Of a DNA stretch of 64,000 bases, positions 62,815 to 64,000 are shown piece by piece. The DNA comes from Crambe crambe (taxonomy: Eukaryota; Porifera; Demospongiae; Poecilosclerida; Crambeidae). Location of the stretch: NCBI GenBank assembly GCA_963924555.1, contig OZ004582.1, positions 868,001 to 932,000 of the forward strand, in the 5' to 3' direction. The notes beneath the pieces were generated by a model. That model was not told the origin of the DNA. It saw only the letters and a list, made by a program, of their open reading frames with translations, and searched no databases. The stretch's first letter is position 1, and the number at the start of each line of letters is the position of its first letter. A program made the position numbers and the translations under genes.

Positions 62815-63595
62815 CATCATCTTGAAGTACAGTGATGTCTTTAATGAAGTTCTAGAAATAGCAGACATCCCCGCCTACCATCTGGACACAGGGACCTCCA
62901 CCCCTCCTACTGAAGCCCAAGATCGAAGAGGAAATTGAGGAGCTACTCTCCCTGGGGATAATTGAGCCTTCCTCTAGCCCCTGGTCAAGCCCTGTCATTC
63001 CAGTTCCAAAACCAGGTGGAGCAGTCGGATATGCATAGATTTCAGGGGTGTGAACCAATTGACCAGCCAAGATACCTATCCTCTACCAAGGATCGATGAC
63101 CTCCTTGCCCAAGTCAGTGCAGCCAAGTATCTGACAACCTTGGATCTATCCAAGGGCTACCACCAGATTCCTTTGGACCAAGAAACAAGAGAGAAAACAG
63201 CCTTTGTATGCCATAAGGGAAAGTTTCAATATACGCGACTCCCATTTGGACTGAAGAATGCTCCGGCTTATTTTCAAAGGCATATGGACATTATTCTGGA
63301 CAAAATATCAACGACAGCCTGGCCCATGACACTTGGGAGGAATATATGGACACTCTGGAAAAAGTCCTACAAAGAAGCAGAGAGAAGAAACTGTCCCTGA
63401 AGCTTAAAAAAACAACTCAGGTCTTTTCTGGGCCTGATAGGTTATTACAGGCAGCATATTCCTCATTTCAGCTCAGTAACTGCCTCCCTGTCAGACAAGA
63501 CTGGCAACAACCATCCCAAGAAAATCCAATGGACCCCTCAGATGGAGCAAGACTTTGAAAAGGCAAGATTGAGCCTTTTGATCCCTTTCCAACAG
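62815..63595 (+). pseudogene. Reverse transcriptase of the inverted element
   Basis: Frames read LKYSDVFNEVLEIADIPAYH, then IEEEIEELLSLGIIEPSSSP, then WSSPVIPVPKPGG, then YLTTLDLSKGYHQIPLDQET, then YTRLPFGLKNAPAYFQRHMD. The palm Y-x-D-D box is deleted after ILDKIS; the thumb continues TWEEYMDTLEKVLQRSREKK and, shifted, SVTASLSDKTGNNHPKKIQW. It breaks off at about 63595. Confidence 0.8.
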
Positions 63596-64000
63596 CAAAC
63601 GCCAAATTAGGCCTTGTACTGGTTGACAAATACAACAAACAACCAACAGCTGACTGAGAGATGTTTTGGTCAAAACTCTGATCACCATCGGCAGATTTAA
63701 TCAGTTTAGTTCCTGTTTCCACTGGAGTATTAACACTCTTGGCATCATGCATACCGTACTTTTTCAGTACTTTGTCGGCTGACCAATCCATACATCACCA
63801 GTAGCATCATTCTGAAAAATCTTCATTCCCAGGAAGTGATGTAATTTCCCCAGGTCTTTCACATAGGCACTGGGCTGATAACTGTGAGACATAGAAAAGA
63901 ATGCAGCTAAATAGAAACACTCGGAGCAATTCCAGAAACATAGCCAATTCATGTGAATCGGTAAGACCGTGACTACTATATATAGTGCAACCAGGCATGC
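63595..64000 (-). pseudogene. Ty1/copia RT-RNase H junction fragment
   Basis: The minus strand reads SAYVKDLGKLHHFLGMKIFQ, then DVWIGQPTKY, then MDWSADKVLKKYGMHDAKSV, then NTPVETGTKLIKSADGDQSF, then VGCLLYLSTSTRPNLAFAV. K-D-L-G-x-L-x-x-F-L-G-M-K-I and V-G-x-L-x-Y-L-x-x-x-T-R-P-x-x-A-F-A-V are the diagnostic Ty1/copia blocks. It extends past the window end. The catalytic Y-V-D-D lies upstream, outside or decayed. Confidence 0.85.

Larger units (their letters stand above)
59433..63595 (+). mobile_element. PR-IN-RT-type Ty3/gypsy element with internal inversion
   Basis: On the plus strand: gag (59433-60537) and, from about 62375, integrase C-terminus and RT (to 63595). The middle part (about 60538-62374) lies in opposite orientation and carries nucleocapsid, protease and integrase core. 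Turning it round gives the order gag-NC-PR-IN-RT, identical to the related element at 27.1-31.6 kb. A MITE sits in gag, and the Y-x-D-D box of RT is missing. No LTRs found; the 3' end abuts a copia fragment. Confidence 0.75.

Noticed and set aside
1..64000. rRNA, tRNA, prokaryotic operon or phage content
   Set aside because: No rRNA-like or cloverleaf segments and no operon structure; introns and animal transposon families throughout.

Overview
The window looks like eukaryotic, most likely early-branching metazoan (sponge-like) DNA. The coding pieces are cut by 50-130 bp GT-AG introns. There are no bacterial operons. The protein families seen (HECT/UBX E3-ligase-like, IRAK/Pelle-like kinase, RING, OTU, Ulp1-PHD) and the transposon families (Ginger, hAT, pogo, Merlin, MULE, Helitron, DIRS, Ty3/gypsy with integrase ahead of RT, Ty1/copia) fit a demosponge or a similar animal. 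Family names come from motifs read by eye; no database search was possible, so the species is inference.

Layout. 0-2 kb: inverted-repeat element, small hairpin element, an NRF1-type palindrome and a broken spliced gene. 2-3.8 kb: internally deleted Ty3/gypsy element. 3.8-5.1 kb: inverted-repeat DNA element with a decayed Cys-rich protein gene. 5.1-11.4 kb: fragments (hAT-like, RING, Ty3, Helitron, Tc1/mariner), a pogo-like MITE and a minisatellite. 11.8-16.5 kb, minus strand: relic of a Ginger-type DNA transposon (H2C2 zinc finger, integrase-like transposase, GPY module, Ulp1 protease, PHD finger, OTU protease), interrupted by an 18-bp minisatellite and by MITEs. 16.7-22.7 kb, plus strand: a HECT-domain gene piece, an unknown spliced gene, a non-LTR tail, an N-terminus plus UBX-like piece, and integrase-core debris. 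22.7-27 kb: MITE, zinc-finger exon, hAT debris, minisatellite.

27.1-31.6 kb: a complete LTR-to-LTR retrotransposon (249-bp LTRs differing at one position, 5-bp target duplication CTCAC), minus strand, coding region badly decayed. 31.9-34.1 kb: a transposon gene split by a 1.26-kb hAT-like element with 8-bp target duplication, which itself carries a nested 804-bp element. 34-41.6 kb: hAT tail, decayed spliced genes, a protein-kinase pseudogene, a Merlin fragment and one intact-looking spliced reading frame of unknown function. 41.9-42.7 kb: three abutting tandem arrays. 42.9-49.9 kb: second Ginger-type transposase, pogo, hAT, Helitron-type and MULE relics, one complete copy of a ~670-bp TIR element, and a DIRS-like relic. 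51-54.8 kb: Ginger N-terminus, second Ulp1-PHD relic and more copies of the TIR element. 55-58.4 kb: two decayed transposon-associated genes. 58.6-64 kb: Ty3/gypsy piece, then a second integrase-before-RT element with a MITE in gag and an inverted central segment, then a Ty1/copia fragment running off the end.

Overall this is a transposon graveyard with nested insertions. I see no convincingly intact host gene, rRNA, tRNA or CRISPR array. The most unusual parts are the Ginger-type cluster carrying Ulp1, PHD and OTU modules, the PR-IN-RT gene order in two related LTR elements, and the inversion inside the second of them.
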